A program made the translations under genes and the position numbers. From contig NC_054702.1 of NCBI RefSeq assembly GCF_016097555.1, positions 70,354,695-70,418,694 of the forward strand: DNA of 64,000 nucleotides. The letters run 5' to 3'. Under the pieces are notes generated by a model. The model was not told the origin of the DNA. It did not search any database and saw only the letters and a program-made list of their open reading frames with translations. Of the stretch, positions 32,065-44,272 are shown piece after piece (the first letter of the stretch is position 1; each line of letters begins with the position of its first letter). This DNA is from Gigantopelta aegis (taxonomy: Eukaryota > Mollusca > Gastropoda > Neomphalida > Peltospiridae).

Positions 32065-32690
32065 GGGCGAGACATAGCCCAGTGGTAAAGCGCTCGCTTG
32101 ATGCGCGGTCGGTTTGGGATCGATCCTCGTCGGTGGGCCCATTGGGCTATTTATCGTTCCAGTCAGTGCTCCACAACTGGTACATCAAAGGCCGTGGTAT
32201 GTGCTATCCTGTCTATGGGATGGTACATATAAAAGATCCCTTGCTGCTAATCGAAAAGAGTAGCCTATGAAGTGGCGACATCGGGTTTCCTCCCTCAATA
32301 ACTGTGTGGTCCTTAACCATATGTCTGACGCCATATAACCGTAAATAAAATGTGTTGAGTGCGTCGTTAATATAGAATACTAAACGAGCTTGCCTGTCAT
32401 ACCATTTTTATGAAATGAGTGAACAGGTTTGGTATCTGACTCGCTTTCGCTCGTCAGATACCAACACTGTTCACGAGTTATTTATTACAAATCGACTGCT
32501 AACAAGCCGCAACGCAGAAGTAAGCAGATGTCGAGACCTACTCCGTTATTTTCTACGAATTGGGTCAGCAAGTGATCTACGTCACGCTCACGTCACGCCA
32601 ATATTACACAAGTTAGATATTGAGTAATTGTTATGACATGAGCAATATCTTACACTGGTGTGTAATAAAATAAACCATTTCCTTCCTTCC
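32065..32690 (+). mobile_element. SINE-A copy whose tail is split by an insertion
   Basis: An intact head, body and most of the tail run from 32065 to about 32371 ('gagtgcgtcgttaa'). The last piece of the tail ('ataaaccatttccttcc') reappears at about 32667-32687. The intervening 295 bp (32372-32666) is a shorter member of the 63470-type repeat, with 'ctcgctttcgctcgtcag' at its centre. Confidence 0.75.
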
Positions 32691-32962
32691 TTTCGGTATG
32701 ACGACATTGTGGTTGTGGTAGATGCTTTACCTCGTTATTCCATGGACTGACACTATTAGGTGCAGTGTTGCGAGATGTTTATTGGTTGCTTGGTCACATA
32801 TTATTGTAAGTGATATTAATTTGTCAGTATTAATTGGCAATAACTACTTACATTGTTTGACCTTCTGACCGACAAGGCAAAGTCGTATAAATGTTTGCTT
32901 TTTATCAGATTCAGACGATCTGCGAAGTACAGTAATGTCCGTAACATTGCATGCTCATTCAA

Positions 32963-33290
32963 AGCTTAAAGTTTAAAGTTTGTTTTGTTTAACGACACCA
33001 CTAGAGCACATTGATTAATTAATTATCGGCTATTGCATGTCAAACATATGGTAATTCTGACTCGTAGTCATCAGAGGAAACCCGCTGCATTTTTCTTAAT
33101 GCAACAAGGGATCTTTTATATGCACTTTCCCACAGACAGGAAACCACATACAACAGCCTTTGACCAGTTGTGGTGCACTGGATGGAAGGAGAAAAACCCC
33201 AATCAATTGAATGGATCCACTGAGGGGGTTCGATCCTGCGACGCAAGAATCTCAGGCTAGCACTCAACCGACTGAGCTAAATCCCGCCCC
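32963..33290 (-). mobile_element. SINE-B copy with 11-bp TSD
   Basis: Full-length minus-strand copy flanked by a perfect direct repeat TGCTCATTCAA (32952-32962 and 33291-33301). The head ends 'gctaaatcccgcccc'. Confidence 0.93.
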
Positions 33291-33301
33291 TGCTCATTCA
33301 A

Positions 33302-34315
33302 TAAAGCCTTACGAATGTTTTACAATCGTTCTATGATAGCTACTTTATTGGCTTAAGGTGATCTTAGCGCTAAGATCGCTTTGTAAAAGGGGGTCCAGGA
33401 CAGTTTATTTCCAAATACTTCAAGACAAAGTTGTGAAAATTGTCGTAACTACCCGAGGAGATCGAAATGTATTCCGCAAATTAGACCATCGAAATGACAT
33501 AGGTTGTATCATGCTTAGTTCAACTGTTCTGAACACGTATTGTATGGAAGCTCGGAATCTCATCACGGGTAGATGTTATACATTTCAAAGAAAGGAAGGT
33601 ATATCGCGCGTATACAAAATATAACATACATATTATATAGGTACCATATTTATGAGAAAAAGTCTCTAGGTGGATTTCAGTACAATAATACACATACAGC
33701 TATGTATAAACGTAAAATCTGAGTAACCATTCAGCGTTACTACCTGAAGTCTGACACAGAATTAAAGAGGTACGTCGATCACACGGTGTTCAGAATATAC
33801 CGTTCTCGGGGTGGGACGTAGCACCATAGTATTTAAACGCTCGCTTGATGCGTGGTCGGTCTAGAATATATATATACCCGCAACATTTTCCATTGTCATG
33901 TCATGTCATAGGGTTGTACGTGCACATTCAGAGCAAGCTGTTGTAGCGCACGCCAAGGCCGGCTCTTGCGCCCACGACAGGAAAGGTGGGGGTAGGGGAA
34001 GGAGGGACCGCCTGCACTGGCAGGTGCAAGGGAGCTCCAGCAGCCCAATTGAATCGGTAGCAGGCGGGTGGGGGTGGTGGTGGTGCTATGGAATTTGAAT
34101 GGAGCCGTTAATGCCAAAGAGAAAGTGGTGCGCAATTTTGTTGAGGAAATTTTGGCGCAATTTTGAACGGTCGGTCGAAAGGTAAATGGCCGAGCTAATA
34201 TAGGTTTTGATATTAATGAATCGAGAGTAGCTCGTTATTTTTAGACCTTTACGATGCTGTGGTGTCTCCCTAGGTTGCCCATCGGGCCCTTATAAAGGGC
34301 CTGACCGCTTTTTTT
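33302..34315. other. No gene; MITE-end palindrome and SINE head scrap
   Basis: 33358-33398 repeats the GATCTTAGCGCTAAGATC-bearing MITE end seen at 13368. 33810-33865 is a decayed SINE-A head ('gtgggacgtagcacc', 'cgctcgcttgatgcgtgg'). An 88-residue open frame begins within the MITE end and shows no domain. Confidence 0.5.
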
Positions 34316-34456
34316 CTCTTTTTTTTTCCATTAGCAGCAAGGGATCTTTTATATGCACCATTTCATAGACAGGATAGCACAAACCACGGCCTTTGATATA
34401 CCAGTTATTTTGGCTGGAACGACAAATAGCCCAATGACCCACTGACGGGGATTGAT
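34316..34456 (-). mobile_element. SINE-A body and head fragment
   Basis: 'agcagcaagggatctttta' to 'gacggggattgatt', minus strand, with a deletion of about 12 bp in the 'ccagtcgtggtgcactgg' region. Both ends are missing. Confidence 0.75.
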
Positions 34457-34523
34457 TAAATACATGTACAAATATATGAAAAACATCACTGCTGCTATAA
34501 AGTGGGGGGCACATGCACCCTAC

Positions 34524-34554
<31 letters not shown>

Positions 34555-34604
34555 ATACACACACACCCCGCCCGCTTCCTACGCCAGTGCTTAGCTATCC
34601 TAGC

Positions 34605-34785
34605 GTTCCGGTACCGGCTGCAACCCAGAGTAAATGTTAACGGCTGAGTGAAGAAGTCTAAGGTCACGACACCGACTTCCTTCTCACAAACAACTGACTA
34701 TACTGACCTGTCGAGGATAGACAGCCCAGACAGCTAATTAGTGTGTGCTTCAATCTTAAATAGTTGTAAGCACGAATTTAGAAAA
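34605..34785 (+). mobile_element. Decayed SINE-E copy
   Basis: It begins at 'cggtaccggctgcaaccc' and ends at 'agttgtaagcacgaat'. The middle is weakly conserved. It follows a C-rich and CA-rich stretch at 34505-34570. Confidence 0.55.
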
Positions 34786-34995
34786 TATACCATAGATAAT
34801 CGTTTTCACTTATAGTTTGAATCTTTCAACAACACTAATAATTTTTGCAATCCAAATGCAAATATATACTGACCCCCCACTACAACCCCCCACCCACCCA
34901 CCCAACAACGCACAGACACCAAACAAAGAATAAAACACACAAAAAAACAACATTACCCTCCAAAAAAAACCCAAAACAACCCCAAACAAATACGC

Positions 34996-35042
<47 letters not shown>

Positions 35043-35052
35043 ACACACACAC
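34996..35052. repeat. (AC)n microsatellite
   Basis: Almost pure dinucleotide run, preceded by C/A-rich low-complexity sequence from about 34870. Confidence 0.95.
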
Positions 35053-36459
35053 GGGTATTAATATAATTTTGTTTATTTTTCTTCAGATATATACACTTTT
35101 AATCCCATTAGTTTGTGTATGTATTAAAATGATTAATGTCAAGCTGTGAACACTTTATGCCCAGTTTACCTAATTAACTGCAACATGAAAACAAAAATGT
35201 TAAAATTTTCCCGTTCCTTTTATTGTTAAGTGTATTATTAATTATTAGTTATTATTACAAATCGTAAATTGCGCCGAGTGAACACACCTTTAGTTTTGTA
35301 CCACAGTTCGTACAATGTGGTGTCTGGTACAGGATTGAACAGGATCCCTCACATTTCTGTTTCCACAACTTTGTCAGCGTGGAAACTTGTTTGAGCGATG
35401 TATATGATTTCTGTTTTCCCCCTTTTTCTTCTGTCTCGAAAAGAAGAATGTTACACCTGCACGCGTTGTTGTTGCCGACTCGTTTAGAACAACATTAGGA
35501 GGACTACCTGTCAAATGAGGAAACAACGTAGCAGATTTATTGTGTCTCTCTGTCAGTAAAAATACCCCGTGTCTATTTTAATGTAGCTATCGAATTGTTC
35601 AGGGTTATCTCTTGCAACAAAAGCAAACATCATTTTTTTTTTTTTTTAAACATGGTGTTTAATGATTTATTATAGAGTTACTGCGTGTTTGTGGGGTTTT
35701 TTTTTAATGGTTTTTATTGTGGGTTTTTTAACTCTAATGTAGGTAGGCAACTAGTTTTACGTGTTCATATACCAGTGGGGCTTCAAACACGCTTTAACTC
35801 TCAATGTTGTTTTTGTATCGTGTTGTTATTTGTTACCAGAAAATTAACATTTGTTTTCATCTCCTACACGCTGTTTTATTTGATGATTTCCAAACATTGT
35901 TTTTTACTTAGTTCTGTTTACATTAATATTACACTAGCTATTTTCGTCGAAATAAAATAAATTAGAAAAAGAAGAAGTTTTTGTAATTATTTTATAATGG
36001 TGTACTTACATTTACTGAACTCTGTGTCGATGATTAGTAAATTAATGTGCTCAGCTGGTGGTGTCATTCAACAAAACTAACGAGGTTTTTACTCTGCACG
36101 ATCGATTGGTTCTGCGCGATCGATTGGTTCTCTCTATGTTAAAATTTCTTCCGTACAGTATATACATTTCAGTCAAGAAACTGCCATGATACTGTTACTA
36201 TTAATAACAGACAACAACAACAACAACTATATGAACAACAGCATAAAAGACACACAAAAACAACAACCCCGAAACGAAAAGAAAGAAAGAAAACGACAAA
36301 TAAAGTGTTCTGCAAAGGTAATACAGGAATTATATTACATTATTTAACTAATAATTACATATAACAAGAATTATTTTTGGCAAATTGTATGCGATTAACA
36401 CACACAGATAAATAGATAAATCTATAAATAAATATAATTTGATGCATTATACTAAAAAT

Positions 36460-36460
<1 letters not shown>
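35053..36460. other. No gene seen; AT-rich intergenic sequence
   Basis: No supported exon or RNA. T-rich stretch at 35630-35720 and A/C-rich runs at 36200-36300. 'gatcgattggttctgcgc' is duplicated at 36099-36130. Confidence 0.5.
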
Positions 36461-37449
<989 letters not shown>

Positions 37450-37457
37450 TATAAATA
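37450..37457 (+). promoter_or_regulatory. Candidate TATA box (TATAAATA) for the GPCR gene
   Basis: A TATAAATA match lies in moderately GC sequence 419 bp before the receptor ATG. That would place transcription initiation near 37480 and leave an unspliced 5' UTR of about 395 nt. It is the only convincing TATA element between the microsatellite and the gene, but TATA-like strings are common in AT-rich DNA. An upstream intron is not excluded. Confidence 0.35.
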
Positions 37458-37875
37458 CGTCCGATCACAGCGCTGCAACCCACTTGTAATGGACTGTCGT
37501 AAGAGTTATCACAACCATCTGGTGATATATTATCGGACTACAGCGAGTAATTCATTCTGGCATTGTTACAAGTGAATGCTATATTATTCAATAAAGGAAA
37601 TAAAGAGAGAGAAAAATACAAGGGAAAAACGTGTCTGGTGCAAAAATATAAAACAATAAAAACTAGTCTGTTTTGAGGGTTTTCTGCTCATCTTACTGTC
37701 CATGGTTGAATATTGGATAAACCACTACTTTTGTTTGTACGTTTGTGCTGACTGACTAACTGTTGGCATTTTGACTGACAGCTGTCCTGAAAGAATCCCT
37801 TTAATCCCGTCAGTGGAGTAATCACGTCAGCGGAGAGATAAGCGGTGACGAGTCTCAACTCTTGCCTCCCCAACC

Positions 37876-39006
37876 ATGACGCCAGTGACGAGCGATAACG
37901 CCACGGAGAATACCACCACGGACATGGCGACAGGACCCGAGCTGCGAATCGTGATGGAGGTGGAGGGCAACGCCGCCGCCATCATCGTGCCTATTCTCTT
38001 TGGAATCATCTTCATCGTCGGCATCGTTGGAAACGGAACCATCATCTTCACGGTTTTGAGGAATAAAGTGATGAGAAACCTCCCCAATATTCTCATCGTC
38101 AGTCTTTCGATCGGGGATCTCTTGCTAATTTTCGTGTCCGTTCCTTTTTCCGCGACGCTGTTCACGTTCACGTCGTGGCCGTACGGAAACGCCATGTGTA
38201 AGTTCAACTTCTTCATGCAGACGTTTTCTCTGGGCGTTTCGATATTCACTCTGACCGCCCTGAGCATAGACAGGTACTTTGCTATCGTGGACCCGATGAG
38301 CAAACATACGGGGAACACCGTCGCAAAACCAGTCATTCTCGTCACCATTACCTGGCTGGCGTCTATGATTCTAGCTATTCCGGATGGGGTCTTCAGCCAG
38401 ACGACCATCATGCAAAAGAGCAATGAAACGGGAGCGTACGTCTGTTTGAGATACCCGCCAAAGTATTACCCAGAATATCCGAAAATACAGACAATTATCA
38501 TGTTTCTGGTGTATTTCGCGATTCCGCTCGTAACAATAGGCTTCTATTATCTGATGATGGCTCTAATCCTTATCAAGAGTGGGAATACCATGCCGTGCGA
38601 AATGAAAGGAGCTCAAAACCAACAGAGACAAATTGCCGCGCGGAAGAAAGTCGCCAAGATTGTTCTTTCGTTCGTGTTGATATTCTTCATTTGCTGGCTA
38701 CCGCACCACATTTTCAAAATATGGTTCAACTTCGACGACTCTCAATACAATGCATTCTGGCATGGGTTTCAGATTGCTGGGTTCTGCCTCAAGTTCATCA
38801 ATTCGTGTGTCAACCCATTTGCGTTGTACTTACTAAGCAGTCAGTTCCGCAAGTTCTACAAACGTTACCTGTGTTGTTGCTTGCCCAAACCGACCAGGTA
38901 CACCTGCTTGGACCAAACATCGACATTACACAATTTTCAAAGCGACGTCAGGCGTGCTTCAACCCAGAACACCATTGCTCACTCGGTATCACAGTCAATG
39001 TGTTGA
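37876..39006 (+). CDS. Class A neuropeptide GPCR, bombesin/CCHamide/GGNG-receptor type
   Basis: Probable G-protein-coupled receptor for a neuropeptide in the plasma membrane, 376 aa, complete in one open exon. The N-terminus carries N-glycosylation sequons at N8 and N12, and another is at N183 in the second extracellular loop. Class A landmarks are all present: G52-N53 in TM1, D81 in TM2, C108 and C190 (the TM3-ECL2 disulfide), DRY at 132-134 ending TM3, W160 in TM4, P217 in TM5, CWLP at 273-276 in TM6, and NPFALY (313-318) in TM7. C333-C335 is a likely palmitoylation site. The TM7 stretch 'FWHGFQIAGFCLKFINSCVN' closely resembles bombesin-receptor, CCHamide-receptor and lophotrochozoan GGNG/EP-receptor proteins (from memory). 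The ATG at 37876 gives a normal-length N-terminus. GC-richer codons contrast with the flanks. The exact ligand is not determined; an endothelin-like or orphan relative is the main alternative. Confidence 0.93.
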   Translation: MTPVTSDNATENTTTDMATGPELRIVMEVEGNAAAIIVPILFGIIFIVGIVGNGTIIFTVLRNKVMRNLPNILIVSLSIGDLLLIFVSVPFSATLFTFTSWPYGNAMCKFNFFMQTFSLGVSIFTLTALSIDRYFAIVDPMSKHTGNTVAKPVILVTITWLASMILAIPDGVFSQTTIMQKSNETGAYVCLRYPPKYYPEYPKIQTIIMFLVYFAIPLVTIGFYYLMMALILIKSGNTMPCEMKGAQNQQRQIAARKKVAKIVLSFVLIFFICWLPHHIFKIWFNFDDSQYNAFWHGFQIAGFCLKFINSCVNPFALYLLSSQFRKFYKRYLCCCLPKPTRYTCLDQTSTLHNFQSDVRRASTQNTIAHSVSQSMC

Positions 39007-39970
39007 ACAGTTTTGATTGTACTGACCTTAGTGTGAAATAGTTTATTTATAACTGTTACAGCTTCCTTTTTAATCGTTACATTGTACATTTGGGAAAATG
39101 CAATGTGTTTCTGGTCGTCCTGGCATCTACAGTAGATTACAATTCAGTTTTGTTGAAACAGAAAAAAAGTACAAAACTAGGGTCAGTAACTTTAATGTTT
39201 CCATCCAAAGAGTAATACCTTAGTTTTGTGACATTGCAGACAGTATTTCGGTGCCACAAGTTGTGATGTCTTTCGTGTCTTAGGCGTGTAGCTTTGATTT
39301 TCTATTGTCTGTATATCATGGATGTCTACTACGAAATGGGGAAAACATATGACTAACTCAGAGACAAACACTGAGAGACAAACACTAAGAGACAAAAACA
39401 CAACAAAGAATAAAGGTTTGTGATCTTACCGATTGTGATATGTCTTTTAGGTTTGGGACGAACTGTAATTTTGATGGTGTTAACGATTTATATTGCGAAG
39501 ACGAAATCAGGAATATTTTGAGAAACAAATATAATATACTAGAGTTGTGAACTAATAAATTATAAATACTGTTGGTGAGTCCATCGTTAAGTTTTATTTT
39601 GTGGTGCACATGATATTTTATAATAATATTATATTTTTGTCAAAAAGTACCGGTATGTAGATTTAAAAACAAAAATGTAAAATGTAAAAGGGTATGTGTC
39701 TATAACTCCCAGCATAACATTCTGACTTACTGCAAAGTACGTTATAATATTGCATTTGTATGTTCGGTGTATTTGTTGAACGTAATACACATGCTCGTGC
39801 GTAAAAAACAAAAAACAACAACCAAAAAATCCAACAACAACAAACAAACAAACAAACAAACAAACAAAACAAAACAAACCCAACCCAAGCAAACAAAACA
39901 AAGCAAAAAACCCTTTCAAACAAACAAACAAAATGACACAAAAACAAAACAAACAAACAACAAACTTATC
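39007..39970. other. 3' flank of the GPCR; half-MITE and A-rich tract
   Basis: 39050-39200 contains 'gtgtttctggtcgtcc' and 'aaaactagggtcagtaactt', one arm of a TTAA-type MITE, probably within the receptor 3' UTR. 39805-39960 is CAAA-rich low complexity. The Phe/Cys-rich open frames on the minus strand are its translation. Confidence 0.5.
39409..39414 (+). terminator. Candidate polyadenylation signal AATAAA
   Basis: First canonical AATAAA after the receptor stop codon, 403 nt downstream, followed by a T/G-rich stretch ('ggtttgtgatctt'). Another candidate lies near 39555. The choice is an inference from spacing. Confidence 0.4.
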
Positions 39971-40154
39971 AGGCCCGTAGCCAATAGGGGGTTGGGGTGT
40001 GTGTGTGTGGGGGGGGGGGGGGGGGTCGGTCGATCCCCTTACTGGTGGCTTTTTTTCAATATATCCCCAGACTCCCCTCCTAAGCAACTTCGTGCCTCAC
40101 CATAAGCCTAAACGCCCCCCCCCTCCCCCCTTCAAAATCCTGGTTACGGGCCTG
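39971..40154. mobile_element. Short MITE with a 17-bp G tract
   Basis: Ends 'aggcccgtagccaatagg' and 'ctggttacgggcct' are imperfect inverted repeats. There is a (GT)n plus G run at 40000-40025 and C runs near the other end. Same architecture as 14507-14686. Confidence 0.65.
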
Positions 40155-40665
40155 CTTATTTGATTATATGGTTCAAAGTTTGGAAAAGTTAATCCGTAAA
40201 TATTTTAACATCTAGAAACACAAAGACTGTCCTCATTAACCTGAAACAACTGTATTTAAATACTTAAGCATTGAAAAATAGACTATCCAGTTTAATGCTT
40301 TTCTGTTGCAGCTATCTCTAACGTGTCACGTAAAAATGCAGATTTAGTATTTCCCATACATCGCAAAGAAAACTGAACCCTTCTAAGCGGCTTAGTGGTA
40401 TAAGATGTTAAAATGGCGACGAGATGTGGGGTTTATTTTCGCTTCAAGACAGCTGATGTTATTCACTGGTAGCGGCAACACGGATTTATTAAAACATTAG
40501 TTGTGTTAGTATTTTGCATTAGTAAATGATATTATAGGGTGTACAAAAATGTTAGGCTAAAGCAATAACTTATCAGTTTGATGAGTAGTGTACAAATAAC
40601 ATTACCGAAAGATATCCTCTCTTGTCAGTAGAAATAGGCTCAATTATTACATTATTTACAAATAT
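40155..40665. other. No gene seen
   Basis: AT-rich sequence without recognisable exon, RNA or repeat until the SINE-C target site. Confidence 0.4.
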
Positions 40666-41053
40666 ACCGGCCTCGGTGGCGCCGTGGTTAGGCCATCGGT
40701 CTACAGGCTGGTAGGTACTGGGTTCGGATCCCAGTCGAGGCATGGGATTTTTATCCAGATACCGACTCCAAACCCTGAGTGAGTGCTCCGCAAGGCTCAA
40801 TGGGTAGGTGTAAACCACTTGCACCGACCAGTGATCCATAACTGGTTCAACAAAAGCCATGGTTTGTGCTATCCTGCCTGTGGGAAGCGCAAATAAAAGA
40901 TCCCTTGCTGCTAATCGGAAATAGTAGCTCATGTAGTGGCGACAGCGGGTTTCCTCTCAAAATCTGTGTGGTCCTTAACCATATGTCTGACGCCATATAA
41001 CCATAAATAAAATGTGCTGAGTGCGTCATTAAATAAAACATTTCTTTCTTTCT
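40666..41053 (+). mobile_element. SINE-C copy with 14-bp TSD
   Basis: Full-length plus-strand copy. The head has 'cggcctcggtggcgccgtgg', with a box-B-like 'gggttcggatccca', followed by the C-specific segment, the shared central block and an A-type tail with (TTTC)n. A perfect 14-bp TSD TTATTTACAAATAT lies at 40652-40665 and 41054-41067. Confidence 0.94.
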
Positions 41054-41334
41054 TTATTTACAAATATGATTACTCTCTGTAATATGTATTTTACATTTCT
41101 TTAAAGTAAACCAGAGTATCGAGATATGATCACTTATACGTTGGTCTGGAATGGGAGAATTTATATATATTCAGCCTACCCTACATATAATCAATATTAA
41201 ATCAATATGATAAAAGTTCACTGAATTAAAACAAATCCAAGAGACTTTTCATCCGAAAAATAATAATTGTAATACTTAAATCTGTCCTCACATATATTCC
41301 AAATGTACAAGGGGCCGTCAAAATCTGCAGCCAT

Positions 41335-42125
41335 GTACATGGGCGTATGGGGACTCTTTGATTTAGAGGGGATGGGAGTGGTTGATTTGCCCGAAATTTT
41401 ACCCAGATAAAAACTGCCCGAATTTTCCCCACTGTTTTGCCCAATTTTTTTTTGGGGGCCATGTAGCTCAGCGGTAAAGCGCTCGCCTGATGCTTGGTCT
41501 GGGATCGATCCCCGTCGGTGGACCCATTAGGCTATTTCTCGTTCCAGCCAGTGCACCACGACTGGTATATCAAAGGTCGTGGTATGTACTATTCTGTCTG
41601 TGGGATGGTTAAAAAAAAATGTAGCGGATTTCCTCTCTAAGACTATATGTAAAAACAAATACCAAATGTTTGACATCCAATAGCCAATAATTAAAAACAT
41701 CAATTTGCTATAGTGGTGTTGTTAAACAAAACAAACTTCAAATGTTTGCAGCCATTGTAAAAGCAGTTTTAGTGACTAGAATTACTCTGTTTTTGTTTTC
41801 TTGTTTAGAATACCAGTGTCCGTATATCCAATATGATTTTTGGTCGATCTAATGTGTTCAGTAGTTTAAATTTACTTTTACTTCGCAATATCTTATATAT
41901 ATATATTTTTACGTATGGAATTATTGAGAAGAAAAATCGATTTTGGACTACTACAAACATTAGGACGACAACAAACACGTTGTATATAGACACTGATAGT
42001 GTAAACAAGAAACTATACGTAATATGTAACATATGCGTACGAGACTAGGGGGAGGGGATTAAATCCTCAAATTTAGGGCCTGCCCCAACCCTCACCTCTA
42101 TAAATATTGGAGCCCGTACGCCTAT
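41335..42125. mobile_element. Probable compound MITE hosting a SINE-D
   Basis: Left 'atgggcgtatggggactc' and right 'ggagcccgtacgcctatg' are imperfect inverted repeats. Inside are the SINE-D at 41454-41738 and, from about 41740 to 42040, an arm-and-loop piece related to the palindromic TTAA MITEs ('cttgtttagaataccagtg' facing 'cactgatagtgtaaacaag'). Confidence 0.5.
41454..41738 (+). mobile_element. SINE-D copy
   Basis: A-type head ('catgtagctcagcggtaaag', 'gggatcgatccccgtc') and central block, with a B-type tail ending 'gttgttaaacaaaacaaact'. A small deletion replaces 'gcatataaaagatccc' with an A run. Confidence 0.88.
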
Positions 42126-43139
42126 GATATGTAATTTTAATCATCAAAAAGGTTCCCTTAGTCGAAAATGTGAAACCATGGTAACAAACTCGAGACAGTC
42201 CCTTTAAAAACGCATCGATCCTTCTGAAAATGAAATATGGAGTGAAAGCAGTAACATTAAATGCATGGTTTTAATGAACTATTTATCTTCTCAAATAACC
42301 GATAGTCGTATTTTATCTATACACTCTTGTTTTATGACTGATATCGAATAATTGCTATTCGAACACATTTATGACCGATGGTGCTAAACGAACTTGCGTG
42401 AATCACGGAAACACGAGTGTTTATCAGTGGCCGGCTAAGTGGGAGCACCACTGCGTCGTAACACAAATGACTTGCATGTGAGAATTAGTGCGCTCGCCTG
42501 CCTTTATTCCACCTTCTCAACTCCGTGCTCATCAACCGCGGTCAGACTCTACCGTGACCTCTTGTCAGCCGTTTAAGATTTATGTCACAATCTGATTGTC
42601 TGCATTACTTCTTGATAACTCCAGTACCCGATGAATGACACTGAAACGCCGGTTCTCGAGTTGATGCTGGCCCGGTTAATACTTAAACATTAATATCCAT
42701 ATGACCCCCAGGGAATAGTGTAGACATTGCCACTGATCCACGATTGATGTAGCAACTTTAAAGACAGTGGTATGTGTAATCCCGTTTGTGAGAATTGCTT
42801 ATAAAATATCCCTTGGTAGAAAAGAAAACTGGCGGATGCAGGAAATATATACAGATGTATTTTTTTTGTTTTTTTTCGTATGCAGTTATCCGATATTTGT
42901 CTTTATAAAGCTATTCAATTATGCGATACAATTTGTATTGGCTTCATACTAAAAGGTCCTATGCAGCATAATAATATGCAAATAACCGATTTATGCTATA
43001 AACCGATATGCAATAAAGTGGATTTGACATGGAAAAGGTCACATGGACTAACATGTGAAAAGGGAATCTAATGAAAATTTAAAAAAAAAGGAAAAAAGGT
43101 CACTTGAATCCGCCTCTGCACTACGGCTATCCTGTGTTT
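42126..43139. other. No gene seen; non-repetitive intergenic sequence
   Basis: 42160-42210 ends in a TTAA-MITE terminus-like 'gacagtccctttaa'. 42210-42760 has more even base composition than its surroundings and no recognised repeat, but I find no exon or RNA. Confidence 0.4.
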
Positions 43140-43630
43140 TTAATTATTTTGACAGTATCTGGATGGTGAAAGAGGAAACCTGCTGCCGTCACGTAGTTTA
43201 TAGATGAGCAACGATGTTTCTCTAATGCTAGGCTCAAACTATCAACTGTCACGACGAAGTTGGCCAACTCAGTGGTTGTGTTGTAATTATCCCCACTCCC
43301 TACTCACGATGGGTGCTCTAAGATTAACAACTAATCGGTCGTAGGAGTTGTATACAACGATAATCGAGTTGTAAGAGTGCTAAGACTAGCAACAGGACAG
43401 TTGTAGAAGTCGAGAGATCGAATAGTTGGCCAACTCCGTCGTGACAGCTGGTAGTCTGATCCTAGAATTATATACACTCTTCTCATATACTGGTATACAG
43501 GAACGCCTATCACACATCCTTTGATTTACCAGTCGTGAGACACTAGTTGGGACGGGATAAAACACCGACGGGTCCACCGAGGTCACATCGCATAATCTCA
43601 GACGAGCGCATCACTGCAATTCACCACCTT
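43140..43630 (-). mobile_element. Decayed SINE split by a MITE
   Basis: Left part 'gaggaaacctgctgccgtca' and right part ('tttaccagtcgtgagacact', 'gtccaccgagg') are minus-strand SINE body and head. The MITE at 43228-43465 separates them. Confidence 0.55.
43228..43465. mobile_element. MITE with ~42-bp TIRs
   Basis: The left arm 'ctaggctcaaactatcaact' with 'gtcacgacgaagttggccaa' pairs with the inverted right arm 'ttggccaactccgtcgtgac' plus 'agctggtagtctgatcctag'. Element about 238 bp, without coding sequence. An inner 'caacaggacagttgtagaag' echoes further inversion. Confidence 0.75.
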
Positions 43631-43743
43631 TTGTAGCAGCAGCCGTTGTGGCGACCGCTGGTTTTGTCTCTACCAGTATGAACAGACAGCCCAGAAAGAG
43701 TAAATGTGTACATATGACAGTGCCGTTAAGCTTGTTTCATAAG

Positions 43744-43870
43744 TTTTATCATCATCATGATGATCATCATCATCATCATCATTATCATCTTCGTCGTCAT
43801 CATCATGATCATCATCACCATTATTATGATCGTCGTCATCATCATCATCATCATCATCTCATCACCATCA
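43744..43870. repeat. (ATC)n microsatellite
   Basis: Interrupted trinucleotide run. The His-rich, Ile-rich and Met-rich open frames here are translations of the repeat. Confidence 0.9.
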
Positions 43871-44127
43871 GCAGCAGCAGTAGCACCGCTAACACAATCA
43901 CCATTGTCGTCATCTAGCATTATTTATTTGTCAGATATCATTTTATAACTTACCACAAGGGTAGGAAGCGAGACATACTTTATATTCGTTACTTTTGGCA
44001 GTGGATACTGACATTAATACCTTGGTGGTCGATATGTTACAATTATTTCCGTTTTCGTGAAAAGTCTTTAAAGTATATAGTTTAACACCAACGTATCAAC
44101 TCTTCCGTTGTATTAGCTATAGGCCTA

Positions 44128-44272
44128 TTCAGGATGGCGGGCGCTTGCGGACAATTTCACTGGTACCATCATGTTCTATCATATCGCATGCATTTAATGT
44201 TATGCGCAAAAAACAGAAACAAAAACCCAGTGTAGCGAGCGTTTACCATCCTGAACATGTTAGAGGCGGGAC
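44128..44272. mobile_element. MITE-like repeat, second copy at 47265-47400
   Basis: Ends 'ttcaggatgg' and 'ccatcctgaa' are inverted. The interior 'ctggtaccatcatgttctat' and 'tatgcgcaaaa' recur at 47315-47365 ('ctggtaccatcatcattcta', 'tacgcgcaaaa'). Confidence 0.6.

Noticed and set aside
33358..33624. 88-residue frame beginning in a GATCTTAGCGCTAAGATC palindrome
   Set aside because: The start lies in a MITE end also present at 13368. No domain or homologue recognised.
37827..38423. 198-residue open frame antisense to the GPCR
   Set aside because: Shadow of the receptor coding strand, with no domain. The sense frame has all class A GPCR motifs.
38595..39041. 148-residue open frame overlapping the GPCR 3' half in another frame
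   Set aside because: Shadow of the receptor exon, with no recognisable domain.
39629..40087. 152-residue Phe/Cys-rich frame on the minus strand
   Set aside because: Arises from CAAA-rich low complexity and a G run. The apparent hydrophobicity is a composition artefact.
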